From Salinibacterium sp. PAMC 21357 (GTDB lineage Bacteria > Actinomycetota > Actinomycetes > Actinomycetales > Microbacteriaceae): a DNA stretch of 64,000 nt. A program made the position numbers and the translations under genes. Each line of letters begins with the position of its first letter. Positions within the stretch are counted from its first letter, which is position 1. The stretch covers positions 1-64,000 of the forward strand of contig NZ_AHWA01000002.1 in NCBI RefSeq assembly GCF_000247645.1, written 5' to 3'. The notes beneath the pieces are model-generated. The model worked only from the letters and a program-made list of their open reading frames with translations. It did not search any database and was not told the DNA's origin. This document shows, one piece after another, positions 8,363 through 20,147 of this stretch.

Positions 8363-10065
8363 TCGAAGAGATCCTGATTCGCGATCTTGGCGTCATCGCT
8401 TCAGCGCGACTTCCCCTCGGCCCCGGCTTTACCGCGCTCACTGGTGAGACCGGTGCCGGAAAGACCATGGTGGTAACCGCCCTCGGACTGCTGTTGGGTG
8501 AGCGCGCCGATGCGGCAGCGATCCGCGCCGACAGTGCTCAAGCATCCGTAGAAGGTCGCTGGGTAATTGATCCCGAGTCTGCTGTTGCCGAACGCGTGCG
8601 AGATGCGGGCGGCGATCTCGATGACGGAGAGCTTCTCCTCGTGCGTACTGTTTCTCGCGAAGGTCGCAGTCGAGCGGTCGTCGGTGGGCGAAGTGCGCCA
8701 GTCGGCGTTCTCACGGAACTGGGCGACCAACTTGTTGTCGTGCACGGGCAATCCGAACAGATTCGCCTCAAGTCGGCGACCGCGCAACGCAACGCACTCG
8801 ATCGCTTTGCTGGCGCCGAATTAGCGAAAGTGCTTGAGAAGTACCACACCGTTTTTCGCCGGTGGCAATCAGCGCAGGCTGAACTTGATGTGCTCGTTGC
8901 CGAAGGTGACTTGCGCAGCCGGGAAGCCGAGGAGCTTCGCGTGGCGATCGACGAAATCGAGGCTGCTGATGTGCGCCGCGGTGAAGACGTTGAGCTCACC
9001 GAACGCGCTGATCGACTCTCCAACCTTGAAGGGCTTCGACTCGCGGCAGAAGGCGCCCACGTGGTTTTGTCGGCGGATGCCGCAGACGACAGCTCCGATG
9101 TGCTTGCGCAGCTGGCCTCGGCCCACCGCGGGCTTGAGCGGGTCGCTGAGCACGACAACAAACTTGCGTCGATTGCGGAAGCGTTAGCGGCAGCATCCAT
9201 CACTCTCGGTGAAATTGCCACTGACCTCTCTGGCTACCTAGGCAGTCTCGATGCCGATGGCAGCCGCGAACTTGAGCAGGTAGAAGAACGTCGCAGCCAA
9301 CTTGCCACCCTCGTGCGGAAACACGGTCACAGCCTTGACGACGTCGTTGATGTGCTCGACACGGGCAGCCAACGTTTGCTCGAGCTCGACAATGACTCCA
9401 CCCGCATCGATGAACTTCGGGCACAGGTCGAAGCCGACCAAGGCGACCTCATCGCCCTCGCCGCTCAGGTCAGCGACGTTCGCACACGCAGCGCCGAGCG
9501 GCTGTCTGCCGAAGTGACGAGCGAACTGACCCAACTAGCCATGGCCAACGCCGAAATCGTTGTCACCGTCGAAGACCGCACCGACTACTCGTTCAGCGGA
9601 AAAGATGAAGTCGCGATTCTGTTGCGCCCTCACCCGGGAGCACCACCGCGCCCACTCGGTAAAGGCGCCTCCGGGGGAGAGCTCTCACGGGTCATGCTCG
9701 CCATCGAAGTTGTCATCGCCGGCAACGACCCCGTTCCCACCTTCATCTTTGACGAAGTGGATGCCGGAGTCGGCGGTGCCGCCGCCATCGAAATCGGCAA
9801 ACGGCTGGCCCAACTCAGCCGCACCGCCCAAGTGATTGTTGTCACTCACTTGGCGCAGGTCGCCGCGTTTGCGGACAACCACTTGAGCGTCATCAAGGGT
9901 GATGACGGCTCGGTTACCGCATCCAGTGTGCACAAGCTCGAAGGAGAAGCGCGCATCGCCGAAATGGCGCGACTGCTTTCTGGACTGCCCGACTCCGAAT
10001 CCGGGCTTGCCCACGCACGCGAACTTATTCAGACGGCCCACGAGCTCGAGCGCGCCAGCCGCTGA
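8359..10065 (+). CDS. recN: DNA repair protein RecN
   Basis: 568-residue SMC-like ATPase acting early in double-strand break repair. N-terminal Walker A is TGETGAGKTMVV; the central ~300 residues form two coiled-coil arms; the C-terminal part holds the ABC signature KGASGGELSRVMLAIE and Walker B TFIFDEVDAGVGG followed by the H-loop VIVVTHLAQVAAFADNH. GTG start at 8359 with GGAGGAGGGA ahead of it, overlapping the nadK stop. Complete and of normal length. Confidence 0.96.
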   Translation: MIEEILIRDLGVIASARLPLGPGFTALTGETGAGKTMVVTALGLLLGERADAAAIRADSAQASVEGRWVIDPESAVAERVRDAGGDLDDGELLLVRTVSREGRSRAVVGGRSAPVGVLTELGDQLVVVHGQSEQIRLKSATAQRNALDRFAGAELAKVLEKYHTVFRRWQSAQAELDVLVAEGDLRSREAEELRVAIDEIEAADVRRGEDVELTERADRLSNLEGLRLAAEGAHVVLSADAADDSSDVLAQLASAHRGLERVAEHDNKLASIAEALAAASITLGEIATDLSGYLGSLDADGSRELEQVEERRSQLATLVRKHGHSLDDVVDVLDTGSQRLLELDNDSTRIDELRAQVEADQGDLIALAAQVSDVRTRSAERLSAEVTSELTQLAMANAEIVVTVEDRTDYSFSGKDEVAILLRPHPGAPPRPLGKGASGGELSRVMLAIEVVIAGNDPVPTFIFDEVDAGVGGAAAIEIGKRLAQLSRTAQVIVVTHLAQVAAFADNHLSVIKGDDGSVTASSVHKLEGEARIAEMARLLSGLPDSESGLAHARELIQTAHELERASR

Positions 10066-10209
10066 CGAGAGTGCGGCTGCTGACGTGAGCGCGAGCGGCG
10101 CTGGGTGCTAATTTGCAGCGAATTGCAGGCCGCGCGAGCATTCCGAGCATTCGAAGATTGTGCCCAGAAAAGCTCCGTCGACCTCGGCTCTGGGCGCGCA
10201 GGCTGTTAA

Positions 10210-12595
<2,386 letters not shown>

Positions 12596-12617
12596 CTTGC
12601 GCGAGTAACGAAGTCAG

Positions 12618-13553
12618 ATGAGCGAATCGACGCGCACGGGAGCGGGCAACGCGATTGCGGCCGCATCGGAGCGCTATCTTCGGCATCTGGCGATCGAGCG
12701 CGGGCTATCGGCGAACACTTTGGCGGCGTATCGCCGCGATCTTGAGTCGTATCTTGCGTTTCTTGGTGAGCGGGAGCTTTCGACGCCCGCGGAGATTTCG
12801 GCGGATGACGTGACCGCTTTTGCGCACAGCCTGCGAGCTGATGGGGAGCGCCCACTCGCCGCCTCATCGGTGGCACGAATGCTGTCGACGGTGCGCGGGC
12901 TGCACACGTTCTTCGTTGATGAGTCGCTGGCGACCGTTGATGTTGCGCACGCGGTGGCGATTCCGAAGCAGACGATGCGTTTGCCGAAGGCGATCACGAT
13001 CGAACAGATGGCGAGCGTGTTGTCGGCTTTTGATGGTGACGATGTGATTGCGTTGCGCAACACCGCCCTGCTTGAACTTCTCTATGCGACGGGCGCCCGG
13101 GTCTCCGAAGTGGTGTCGTTGAACGTCGACGACATGATCGACGGCGATATCGTGCGGTTGCTCGGTAAGGGCAACAAGCAGCGAATCGTGCCGGTCGGTA
13201 GTTTCGCCAGGGAAGCCATCCAGAAGTACTTGGTACGGGCCCGCCCGACACTTTCCGTGAAGGGGCCTTCGACGCCAGCGTTATTTATGGGCGCCCGCGG
13301 CGCGCGATTGTCACGGCAAAACGTGTGGCTGATCATTCAGGCTGCGGCGGAACGCGTGGACTTGGGGATCGATATTTCTCCGCACACCTTTCGCCACTCG
13401 TTTGCGACCCACTTGCTCTCGGGCGGTGCTGACGTTCGCGTTGTGCAAGAACTGCTCGGCCACTCATCGGTCGCGACGACCCAGATTTACACGCTCGTGA
13501 CCGCTGACACCCTGCGCGACATGTACACGACGGCGCATCCGCGGGCTCGTTAG
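12618..13553 (+). CDS. xerD: tyrosine recombinase XerD
   Basis: 311-residue site-specific recombinase resolving chromosome dimers at dif. N-terminal SAM-like core-binding domain (YLRHLAIERGLSANTLAAYRRDL); catalytic domain with Arg in YATGARVSEVVSLN, the Lys-bearing turn LLGKGNKQRIVPVG, HTFRHSFATHLL (HxxR), LLGHSSVATTQIYT (His and the Tyr nucleophile). Location in the pyrG-parA block identifies it as the chromosomal XerD rather than an element integrase. Confidence 0.93.
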   Translation: MSESTRTGAGNAIAAASERYLRHLAIERGLSANTLAAYRRDLESYLAFLGERELSTPAEISADDVTAFAHSLRADGERPLAASSVARMLSTVRGLHTFFVDESLATVDVAHAVAIPKQTMRLPKAITIEQMASVLSAFDGDDVIALRNTALLELLYATGARVSEVVSLNVDDMIDGDIVRLLGKGNKQRIVPVGSFAREAIQKYLVRARPTLSVKGPSTPALFMGARGARLSRQNVWLIIQAAAERVDLGIDISPHTFRHSFATHLLSGGADVRVVQELLGHSSVATTQIYTLVTADTLRDMYTTAHPRAR

Positions 13554-13658
13554 CCCGCGTGTCGCGCATCCAAACCTTCAACCTTTGGTAGAGGCGACCC
13601 TGCGGTGTCCGCGCGTGGGAGCGCAGGCTCGGACGGATGCGCGACGTAAACTTTTGGC

Positions 13659-14546
13659 ATGACGACACAGCGTGAGAACGAATCGACGCTGGCAGGGTTG
13701 GATGTTCCGCCAATGGGCCCAACCGGCCGGCCCCTCACTATTTTTCCTGAGCCACCACCGCTCACCGGGCACGGCCCCGCACGCATTATTTCGCTGTGCA
13801 ATCAAAAGGGTGGCGTAGGTAAGACGACCACCACGATCAATCTGGGCGCCGCGTTTGCCGAATACGGCCGTCGCGTGCTCGCGATCGACTTCGACCCTCA
13901 GGGAGCCCTCTCAGCGGGGCTGGGCGTGCCTACCCACGACGTTCCGACGATCTACGACCTGCTGCTCGGCACGATCAAGAACCCCGCAGAAGCCATCGTG
14001 CACACGAAGGTTCCCGGGCTTGACGTGATTCCGGCCAACATCGACCTGTCGGCCGCTGAAGTTCACCTCGTGAATGAGGTTGCTCGCGAGACAATTTTGG
14101 CGCGCGTACTGCGCAAGGTCAGCGATCAGTACGACGTCATCCTGATCGACTGCCAGCCTTCGCTCGGTCTGTTGACCGTCAATGCGTTGACGGCTGCTCA
14201 CGGTGTGCTGATTCCGCTGGAGTGCGAGTTCTTCGCCCTGCGCGGAGTCGCCCTTCTCGTGGAGACCATAGAGAAAGTTCAGGATCGCCTGAACCCCGCC
14301 ATCAAACTCGATGGCATTTTGGCGACTATGTTCGATGCGCGCACCCTGCACTCGCGCGAAGTCCTTGAACGGGTTGTCGAAAACTTTGGCGATGACGTCT
14401 TGGAGACCGTGATTGGTCGCACCGTGAAGTTCCCCGATGCGAGCGTTGCCGGAGCCCCGATCACTACCTTTGCCCCCGATCACTCTGCGGCGCACTCCTA
14501 CCGCCAGGTGGCGCGAGAGCTGATCGCCCGTGGCTCCGTCGCCTAG
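13659..14546 (+). CDS. ParA-family ATPase upstream of scpAB
   Basis: 295-residue ParA/Soj-type ATPase. Deviant Walker A KGGVGKTTTTINLGAAFAEYG, Walker A' DFDPQGALSAGLG, and Walker B VILIDCQPSLGLLTVNAL. About 45 disordered residues precede the ATPase domain. It is the paralogue linked to scpA/scpB (Rv1708 position), distinct from the parA next to oriC. It probably works with segregation or SMC function. A ~105-nt intergenic stretch precedes it; its 3' end overlaps scpA by 17 nt. Confidence 0.93.
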   Translation: MTTQRENESTLAGLDVPPMGPTGRPLTIFPEPPPLTGHGPARIISLCNQKGGVGKTTTTINLGAAFAEYGRRVLAIDFDPQGALSAGLGVPTHDVPTIYDLLLGTIKNPAEAIVHTKVPGLDVIPANIDLSAAEVHLVNEVARETILARVLRKVSDQYDVILIDCQPSLGLLTVNALTAAHGVLIPLECEFFALRGVALLVETIEKVQDRLNPAIKLDGILATMFDARTLHSREVLERVVENFGDDVLETVIGRTVKFPDASVAGAPITTFAPDHSAAHSYRQVARELIARGSVA

Positions 14547-15378
14547 CGACGTGGAAGAGTCCGCGTCGCCCGCCCCGGGTTTCTCGGTCTCGCTGAATAA
14601 CTTCAACGGGCCATTCGACCTGTTGCTTTCGTTGATTTCGAAGCACGAACTCGACATCACCGAGGTTTCGCTTTCGCGGATCACCGACGAGTTCATCGCC
14701 TATCTGCGCAATTTCGATTCCTCGGGCGATGTCAGCGGTGATGGAATTGACGAACTCGATCAAGCCAGCGAATTTCTGGTTGTTGCCGCGACCCTGCTCG
14801 ACCTGAAAGTTGCCGGTCTTCTGCCCCAGGGTGAGCTGGTGGATGCCGAAGACGTTGCCCTGCTCGAAGCACGCGACATGCTCTTTGCCCGCCTTTTGCA
14901 GTACCGCGCCTTCAAGCAGGCTAGCGACTGGTTCTCGGGCCACTTCGATGCCGAATCGACGCGAACCGTGCGCTCGGTGCGTCTCGAAGAAAAGTTTCGT
15001 ACGCAGACTCCAGAACTGGTGTGGACCCTCAGCCTCGACGATTTTGCTGCCCTCGCGACCTTGGCGTTTACGCCGCGCGAGATTCCGAGTGTCGGACTCG
15101 ACCATTTGCACGCACCGCTCATCAGCATCCGCGAACAAGCAGCCTATGTTGTTGCACTCTTGCGGGCGGGGGAGCCGATGACATTCCGCCAGTTGATTGC
15201 CGGCGCCGAACTCAAAGGCGTCATCGTGGCGCGATTCTTGGCGGTACTAGAGCTGTATCGCGGTGCGAATGTGGCGTTTGAGCAGATCGAGCCGCTTGGT
15301 GAGCTGACGGTGCGCTGGACCGCGCACCACTGGTCAGACGATAGCCTCGCTAATCTGGGAGCTGATTATGGAAACTGA
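14530..15378 (+). CDS. scpA: segregation and condensation protein ScpA
   Basis: 282-residue kleisin subunit of the SMC-ScpAB condensin. The conserved N-terminal helix is seen as FNGPFDLLLSLISKHELDITEVSLSRITDEFIAYL, split here into FNGPFDLLLSLI and ELDITEVSLSRITDEF. The middle has AATLLDLKVAGLLPQ and the C-terminal winged helix has MTFRQLIAGAELKGVIVARFLAVLEL. GTG start within the end of the ParA gene; overlaps scpB by 11 nt. Confidence 0.94.
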   Translation: MAPSPSDVEESASPAPGFSVSLNNFNGPFDLLLSLISKHELDITEVSLSRITDEFIAYLRNFDSSGDVSGDGIDELDQASEFLVVAATLLDLKVAGLLPQGELVDAEDVALLEARDMLFARLLQYRAFKQASDWFSGHFDAESTRTVRSVRLEEKFRTQTPELVWTLSLDDFAALATLAFTPREIPSVGLDHLHAPLISIREQAAYVVALLRAGEPMTFRQLIAGAELKGVIVARFLAVLELYRGANVAFEQIEPLGELTVRWTAHHWSDDSLANLGADYGN

Positions 15379-15976
15379 TACTGCGATTGTGGAACCGACC
15401 GTTGACGAGCTCGAGGCTGGCCCCGTCGTTGATCTCGCTCGAGGGCTAGAAGCGATCTTTATGGTCGCCGACCAACCCCAAAGCTTGGTGAGTCTGGCGA
15501 CCGCTCTCAATGCGCCCGTTGCGGCGATCCGCAAAACGATCAGTGCTTTGCGGGCCGATTTTGATGGTGAAGGCGACGGCCCTCGCCGAGGATTCGAGCT
15601 GCGCGAAGTCGGCGGCGGCTGGCGCATTTATGTGCGCGCCGACTACGACGCCGCAGTGCGAGACTTCGTTTTTACCCAAAATCCGTCACGGCTCAGCCAG
15701 GCCGCATTGGAAACTTTGGCCGTCATCGCTTACAAGCAACCCATCAGCAGGGGAGCGGTCGCTGCAGTGCGCGCCGTGAATGTTGATTCAGTTGTGCGTA
15801 CGCTATTAGGCCGTGGACTTATTACGGAGGCGTTTACCGACAACGAGACGGGCGCCATCCATTACGAAACAACGGAGCTTATGCTCGTGCAATTGGGGAT
15901 CAACTCCATTGCCGAGTTGCCTCCGATCTCGCCGCTCTTATCTGATGGTTCGGATGGATTTGATGAACAACGCTAA
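15368..15976 (+). CDS. scpB: segregation and condensation protein ScpB
   Basis: 202-residue ScpB with two winged-helix domains: FMVADQPQSLVSLATALN in the first and ETLAVIAYKQPISRGAVAAVRAVNVDSVVRTLL in the second, the latter holding the signature AVIAYKQP. Its partner is ScpA, immediately upstream and overlapping. The 3' end overlaps rluB by 14 nt. Complete. Confidence 0.94.
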   Translation: METDTAIVEPTVDELEAGPVVDLARGLEAIFMVADQPQSLVSLATALNAPVAAIRKTISALRADFDGEGDGPRRGFELREVGGGWRIYVRADYDAAVRDFVFTQNPSRLSQAALETLAVIAYKQPISRGAVAAVRAVNVDSVVRTLLGRGLITEAFTDNETGAIHYETTELMLVQLGINSIAELPPISPLLSDGSDGFDEQR

Positions 15977-16736
15977 TGGCTCAGGCCCCAGTAATCCCGA
16001 AGGCGAACGCCTTCAAAAAGTAATGGCCGCGGCAGGAGTTGCCTCCCGCCGAGTCTCAGAAGACCTGATTTATCAGGGGCGCGTTGCCGTCAACGGCAAA
16101 GTTGTGCAAGAGGCTGGTCGCCGCGTAAAACCAACCGACCGCGTCACAGTGGACGGCAGTGCTATTCAGCTCGACACCACGAAGCGCTACGTCATGCTCA
16201 ACAAGCCGGTCGGTGTTGTGAGCTCGATGTCTGATGAGAGCGGTCGCCCCGACCTCATGCCGTACACCGGCAACTACGACGAACGACTCTTCAACGTTGG
16301 CCGTCTCGACGTTCAGACCTCGGGCCTGATCATTCTCACCAACGATGGCGAACTCGCACACGTGCTCGCGCATCCCTCGTTCGGCGTGATGAAGACATAC
16401 ATTGCCAAGGTCGAGGGCACCGTCAGCGCGCAAACAATTTCGCAGCTGATGAAGGGCATCGAGCTTGAGGACGGCCCCATTGCCGTCGACAAAGCGCGGG
16501 CGCTCGGGCGAGCATCCAATGACGAAACTATGGTCGAGCTCACGCTGCACTCGGGCCGTAACCGCATTGTTCGTCGCATGATGGAGGCCGCAGGTCACCC
16601 CGTGATCGAGCTCGTGCGTCGCCAGTTCGGCCCGCTCAATCTCGGCAGCCTCGGCATTGGCCGCACTCGCAACCTAACGAAGGTGGAGTTGGGCGCGGTG
16701 CTGACGATTGCCCGTGACGCCGAGGAACAGTCGTGA
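15963..16736 (+). CDS. rluB: 23S rRNA pseudouridine synthase RluB-type
   Basis: 257-residue pseudouridine synthase of the RsuA/RluB family. N-terminal S4 domain (ERLQKVMAAAGVASRRVSEDLI), then the catalytic motif VGRLDVQTSGLIILTNDGEL with the nucleophilic Asp, and the C-terminal EGRNRIVRRMM-like motif (HSGRNRIVRRMMEAAGHPV). The ATG at 15963 is chosen; an upstream frame from 15813 lies inside scpB. The stop overlaps tyrA by 4 nt. Confidence 0.92.
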   Translation: MNNANGSGPSNPEGERLQKVMAAAGVASRRVSEDLIYQGRVAVNGKVVQEAGRRVKPTDRVTVDGSAIQLDTTKRYVMLNKPVGVVSSMSDESGRPDLMPYTGNYDERLFNVGRLDVQTSGLIILTNDGELAHVLAHPSFGVMKTYIAKVEGTVSAQTISQLMKGIELEDGPIAVDKARALGRASNDETMVELTLHSGRNRIVRRMMEAAGHPVIELVRRQFGPLNLGSLGIGRTRNLTKVELGAVLTIARDAEEQS

Positions 16737-17815
16737 ATCTTGGCCGCATAACGGGGCAAGTACGAATTGTTGGCGCTGGGTTGCTTGGCGCCAGCATTGG
16801 ACACGGACTGCGCGCTAAGGGCGTTGACGTGATTTTGCACGATGCCTCGCGCTCGAACGCGACGCTCGCGATCGACTATGGGGCCGGTCGAGCCCCGCAC
16901 GAAGACGATAAGCCGACGCTCGTGATTGTGGCCGTTCCGCCAGATGTTACGGCCGAGGTTGTCGCGCGCGAACTCCTAGCGTGGCCGCAGGCAACAGTGA
17001 CGGATGTTGCGAGTGTTGCGGTGTCGGTTCTGGACGAGCTCATCGCCCTCGGCGTTGATCTCGACCGTTTCATCGGTTCACATCCCTTGGCGGGACGCGA
17101 ACGCGGAGGAGCCATTTCCGCTCGCGCTGATTTGTTTATCGGTCGTCCCTGGGTGATTGGGCGCGGTACGCCTTTCCGCCGTCGTGCGGTTGAAGACCTC
17201 GTGATTGAACTCGGTGCTGTGCCCGTGCTGATGTCGGCCTCGGAACATGACGATGCGGTGGCTCTGGTTTCCCACGTTCCCCAAGTTGTTTCGAGTTTGT
17301 TGGCTCACCGTCTCGCGGATGCAACAGATGCTGCCGTCGGCCTTGCTGGTCAGGGACTCCGGGACACTACTCGCATCGCGTCTAGCGCCCCCGAGTTGTG
17401 GGTTCAGATATTGTCTGCCAATGCCGGTCCTGTCGCTGCGATTCTGCGCGAGTTTCAGACGGAGCTCGGCGTCGCGATTGACGCGCTGGAGAACCCGGAT
17501 GTTCCGGGATCGCGTCGCGCCCTGGCCGAAGTTCTTGCGGGCGGCAATGCTGGAGTAGCGCGAATCCCCGGCAAGCACGGAACCAGCAAGCACTTCAGTC
17601 AACTAGTTGTAATGGTTGACGACAAGCCCGGCGAGCTCGCACGACTTCTCACCGAGATCGGCGAAGCGAATGTGAACATGGAAGACTTGCGCCTGGAGCA
17701 TTCACCGGGTGCCCAGTTCGGCCTTGCCGAAATCTCGGTATTGCCCGAAAAAGAAGCCCTACTTATTAGCGAGCTCGACGCTCGTGGTTGGAAGATTGCA
17801 GGGACCTCCGCGTGA
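16733..17815 (+). CDS. tyrA: prephenate dehydrogenase with ACT domain
   Basis: 360-residue prephenate dehydrogenase (tyrosine biosynthesis). N-terminal NAD-binding motif [21 protein letters not shown]; catalytic-domain motif [12 protein letters not shown]; helical dimerisation domain; C-terminal ACT domain from about residue 290 ([21 protein letters not shown]), likely for tyrosine feedback. GTG start overlapping the rluB stop, and a GTGA overlap with cmk. M. tuberculosis lacks tyrA at this point in its block, so the gene is a lineage-specific member of the operon. Confidence 0.92.
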   Translation: MNLGRITGQVRIVGAGLLGASIGHGLRAKGVDVILHDASRSNATLAIDYGAGRAPHEDDKPTLVIVAVPPDVTAEVVARELLAWPQATVTDVASVAVSVLDELIALGVDLDRFIGSHPLAGRERGGAISARADLFIGRPWVIGRGTPFRRRAVEDLVIELGAVPVLMSASEHDDAVALVSHVPQVVSSLLAHRLADATDAAVGLAGQGLRDTTRIASSAPELWVQILSANAGPVAAILREFQTELGVAIDALENPDVPGSRRALAEVLAGGNAGVARIPGKHGTSKHFSQLVVMVDDKPGELARLLTEIGEANVNMEDLRLEHSPGAQFGLAEISVLPEKEALLISELDARGWKIAGTSA

Positions 17816-18486
17816 ATAAGAACCCGTCTTTTGTTGTTGTGGCCGTGGATGGCCCGGCCGGCAGCGGAAAGTCGAGTGTGTCGAAAGCGACCGCTCGCGA
17901 ACTTGGCTTTGACTACCTCGATACTGGCGCCGCCTACCGCGGTTTTGCGCTGCACTGTTTAGACCGCGGTGTAGACACTCTCGGGCCCGGCGACGTCATC
18001 GAAACGCTTCCGCGCTTCGAGTACGCGATCGGGATTGACCCTGACAACTACTTTGTGAAGGTCGATTCGGAGATCGTGACCAACGACATCCGCGAACCTC
18101 GCATCACCGGTGTCGTCTCAAACATTGCCCGCATTCCCGAAGTGCGTCAGTACATGGTCGATCTGTTTCGCAGCATCATCGCTAGCAGCGAAAAGCCGGG
18201 CATTGTGGTGGAAGGGCGAGACATCACGACGGTCGTTGCCCCCGACGCTCAGGCGCGAATTCTGCTAACGGCCAGTGAAGAAGCTAGGATGGAAAGGCGT
18301 GCGGCCGAACTCTCCGGAGAATCGAGCGCGACAACGGCGCAACAACTCAGTTATCGAGATGCGCAGGACTCCAAAGTCGTTGACTTCATGAACGCCGCAG
18401 CAGGGGTCATCACAATTGACTCCACCAATCTTGACTTCGATCAGACCGTGACGGCCGTCGCGAGTTTCGTTCGCTCCAGCATGTAA
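17812..18486 (+). CDS. cmk: cytidylate kinase
   Basis: 224-residue (d)CMP kinase. P-loop [21 protein letters not shown], then [13 protein letters not shown], the CMP-binding insert and [18 protein letters not shown] start at 17812 fits the family N-terminus and overlaps tyrA by 4 nt; the earlier in-frame start at 17788 lies inside tyrA. Followed 14 nt later by der with AAAGGA between them. Confidence 0.95.
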   Translation: MNKNPSFVVVAVDGPAGSGKSSVSKATARELGFDYLDTGAAYRGFALHCLDRGVDTLGPGDVIETLPRFEYAIGIDPDNYFVKVDSEIVTNDIREPRITGVVSNIARIPEVRQYMVDLFRSIIASSEKPGIVVEGRDITTVVAPDAQARILLTASEEARMERRAAELSGESSATTAQQLSYRDAQDSKVVDFMNAAAGVITIDSTNLDFDQTVTAVASFVRSSM

Positions 18487-18500
18487 CTAAAGGACTACCC

Positions 18501-20021
18501 ATGGCCGATCATTCGCCCGCCGAAGACGACTTTCCCGAACTAAACCCGGCTCTCGTCGAACGCCTTTCCGGCATGAACGACGACGAGGCTGCTCAGCGCA
18601 CCTCCGCTCTGCGTGCCGGCCTCAGTGACTACGAGCTCGAAGACGATGACCTTGAGGTTCTCGACTCCGCTAGCGACGATCCTGATGCAATCTATTACCT
18701 CCCGGCGCTGCCCGTGCTGGCCATTGTTGGCCGCCCGAACGTCGGCAAGTCTGCTCTCGTCAACCGCATCATCGGTCGTCGTGAAGCTGTTGTTGAAGAC
18801 ACCCCCGGTGTTACTCGCGACCGTGTGAACTACAAGGCCGAGTGGAACAACCGTCACTTCACCATCGTCGACACCGGCGGTTGGGAGCCCGACGCAAAGG
18901 GAATCGACGCTTCTGTTGCCGCTCAGGCTGAGATCGCTATCGATCTCGCCGACGCTGTGCTCTTTGTAGTGGATGCCACGGTTGGTCCGACTTCGACCGA
19001 CGAGCACGTCGTGCGCATGTTGCGTGCCACCAACAAGCCCGTGATCCTCGTTGCCAACAAGGTTGACGATGTTCACCAGGAATCGGATGCCGCTTCGCTC
19101 TGGAGCCTCGGCCTCGGTCAGCCCTGGCCTGCCTCTGCCGTTCACGGCCGTGGCGTTGCTGACCTGCTCGACCACGTGCTCACGGTTCTCCCGGAGATTT
19201 CGAACGTCGCTAAAGAAGAAGTGGGCGGCCCGCGCCGCGTCGCCATTCTTGGTCGCCCGAACGTCGGAAAGTCGAGCCTGCTCAACAAGACTGCTGGCGA
19301 AGAGCGCGTTGTTGTCAACGAACTTGCGGGCACCACGCGTGACCCCGTTGATGAGCAGATTGAGCTTGGCGGAAAGTTCTGGCGCTTCGTCGACACCGCC
19401 GGTATTCGTCGCCGTGTTGCTTTGGCTCAGGGCGCAGACTTCTATGCAACACTTCGCACCAGCGCAGCACTGGAGAAGGCTGAAGTTGCCGTTGTCATCT
19501 TCGATGTTAGCCAGCCGTTGAGCGTTCAGGACCTCAAAATTGTTGACCTCGTGCTCGAATCGGGCCGCGCGCTCGTTCTGGCATTCAACAAGTGGGACCT
19601 GCTCGACGACGAACGTCGCGATCTTCTTGAGCGCGAAATCGACAAGGACCTCTCGCACGTTGCGTGGGCTCCTCGTGTCAACATTTCGGCTAAGACCGGT
19701 CGCCACATGGAGAAGCTGGTTCCGGCTCTCGAGTTGGCTCTGGAGTCGTGGGATACCCGCGTTCCGACCGGAAAGTTCAACGCGCTTCTTGCCGAACTTA
19801 CGCAAGAGCACCCTCACCCGCTTCGTGGTGGCAAGCAGCCGCGCATCCTGTTCGGTACGCAGGCATCAAGCCGCCCGCCAACGTTCGTTCTCTTCACGAC
19901 CGGGTTCTTGGATCCGCAGTACCGTCGCTTTATTACGCGTCGGTTGCGTGAGATCTTTGGCTTCGATGGCACGCCCATCCAGGTCAACATGCGTGTTCGT
20001 GAGAAGCGCAAGCGCAAGTAA
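18501..20021 (+). CDS. der: ribosome assembly GTPase Der
   Basis: 506-residue double-GTPase for 50S subunit maturation. An acidic ~70-residue N-terminal extension, typical of Actinobacteria, precedes G-domain 1 ([30 protein letters not shown]) and G-domain 2 ([30 protein letters not shown]). A C-terminal KH-like domain ends in the basic tail REKRKRK. Last gene of the conserved block; a strong hairpin follows. Confidence 0.96.
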   Translation: MADHSPAEDDFPELNPALVERLSGMNDDEAAQRTSALRAGLSDYELEDDDLEVLDSASDDPDAIYYLPALPVLAIVGRPNVGKSALVNRIIGRREAVVEDTPGVTRDRVNYKAEWNNRHFTIVDTGGWEPDAKGIDASVAAQAEIAIDLADAVLFVVDATVGPTSTDEHVVRMLRATNKPVILVANKVDDVHQESDAASLWSLGLGQPWPASAVHGRGVADLLDHVLTVLPEISNVAKEEVGGPRRVAILGRPNVGKSSLLNKTAGEERVVVNELAGTTRDPVDEQIELGGKFWRFVDTAGIRRRVALAQGADFYATLRTSAALEKAEVAVVIFDVSQPLSVQDLKIVDLVLESGRALVLAFNKWDLLDDERRDLLEREIDKDLSHVAWAPRVNISAKTGRHMEKLVPALELALESWDTRVPTGKFNALLAELTQEHPHPLRGGKQPRILFGTQASSRPPTFVLFTTGFLDPQYRRFITRRLREIFGFDGTPIQVNMRVREKRKRK

Positions 20022-20052
20022 TTCTGGGGCCGCACGTTGCGGCATAACGACT

Positions 20053-20093
20053 AAACGGCGAGTCATTCTTTTTGGGAGAGTGACTCGCCGTTT
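20053..20093 (+). terminator. bidirectional terminator between der and MFS gene
   Basis: Perfect 13-bp stem AAACGGCGAGTCA / TGACTCGCCGTTT with a 15-nt loop, placed between the convergent ends of der and the MFS gene. There is only a weak T-rich run after the stem on the + side (TTTGGTGTTT). It could serve both directions. Confidence 0.75.
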
Positions 20094-20147
20094 GGTGTTT
20101 AAGGCGGCGTGAGCGGCGGTCTGTGGACTGCCGCTCACGCTCCGGTG

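Noticed and set aside
12618-13553. Tyrosine recombinase as integrase of a mobile element
   Set aside because: Its place in the conserved pyrG-parA-scpAB block makes it the chromosomal XerD.
18540-19817. 425-codon open frame on the - strand
   Set aside because: Antisense to der; no motif or ribosome site.
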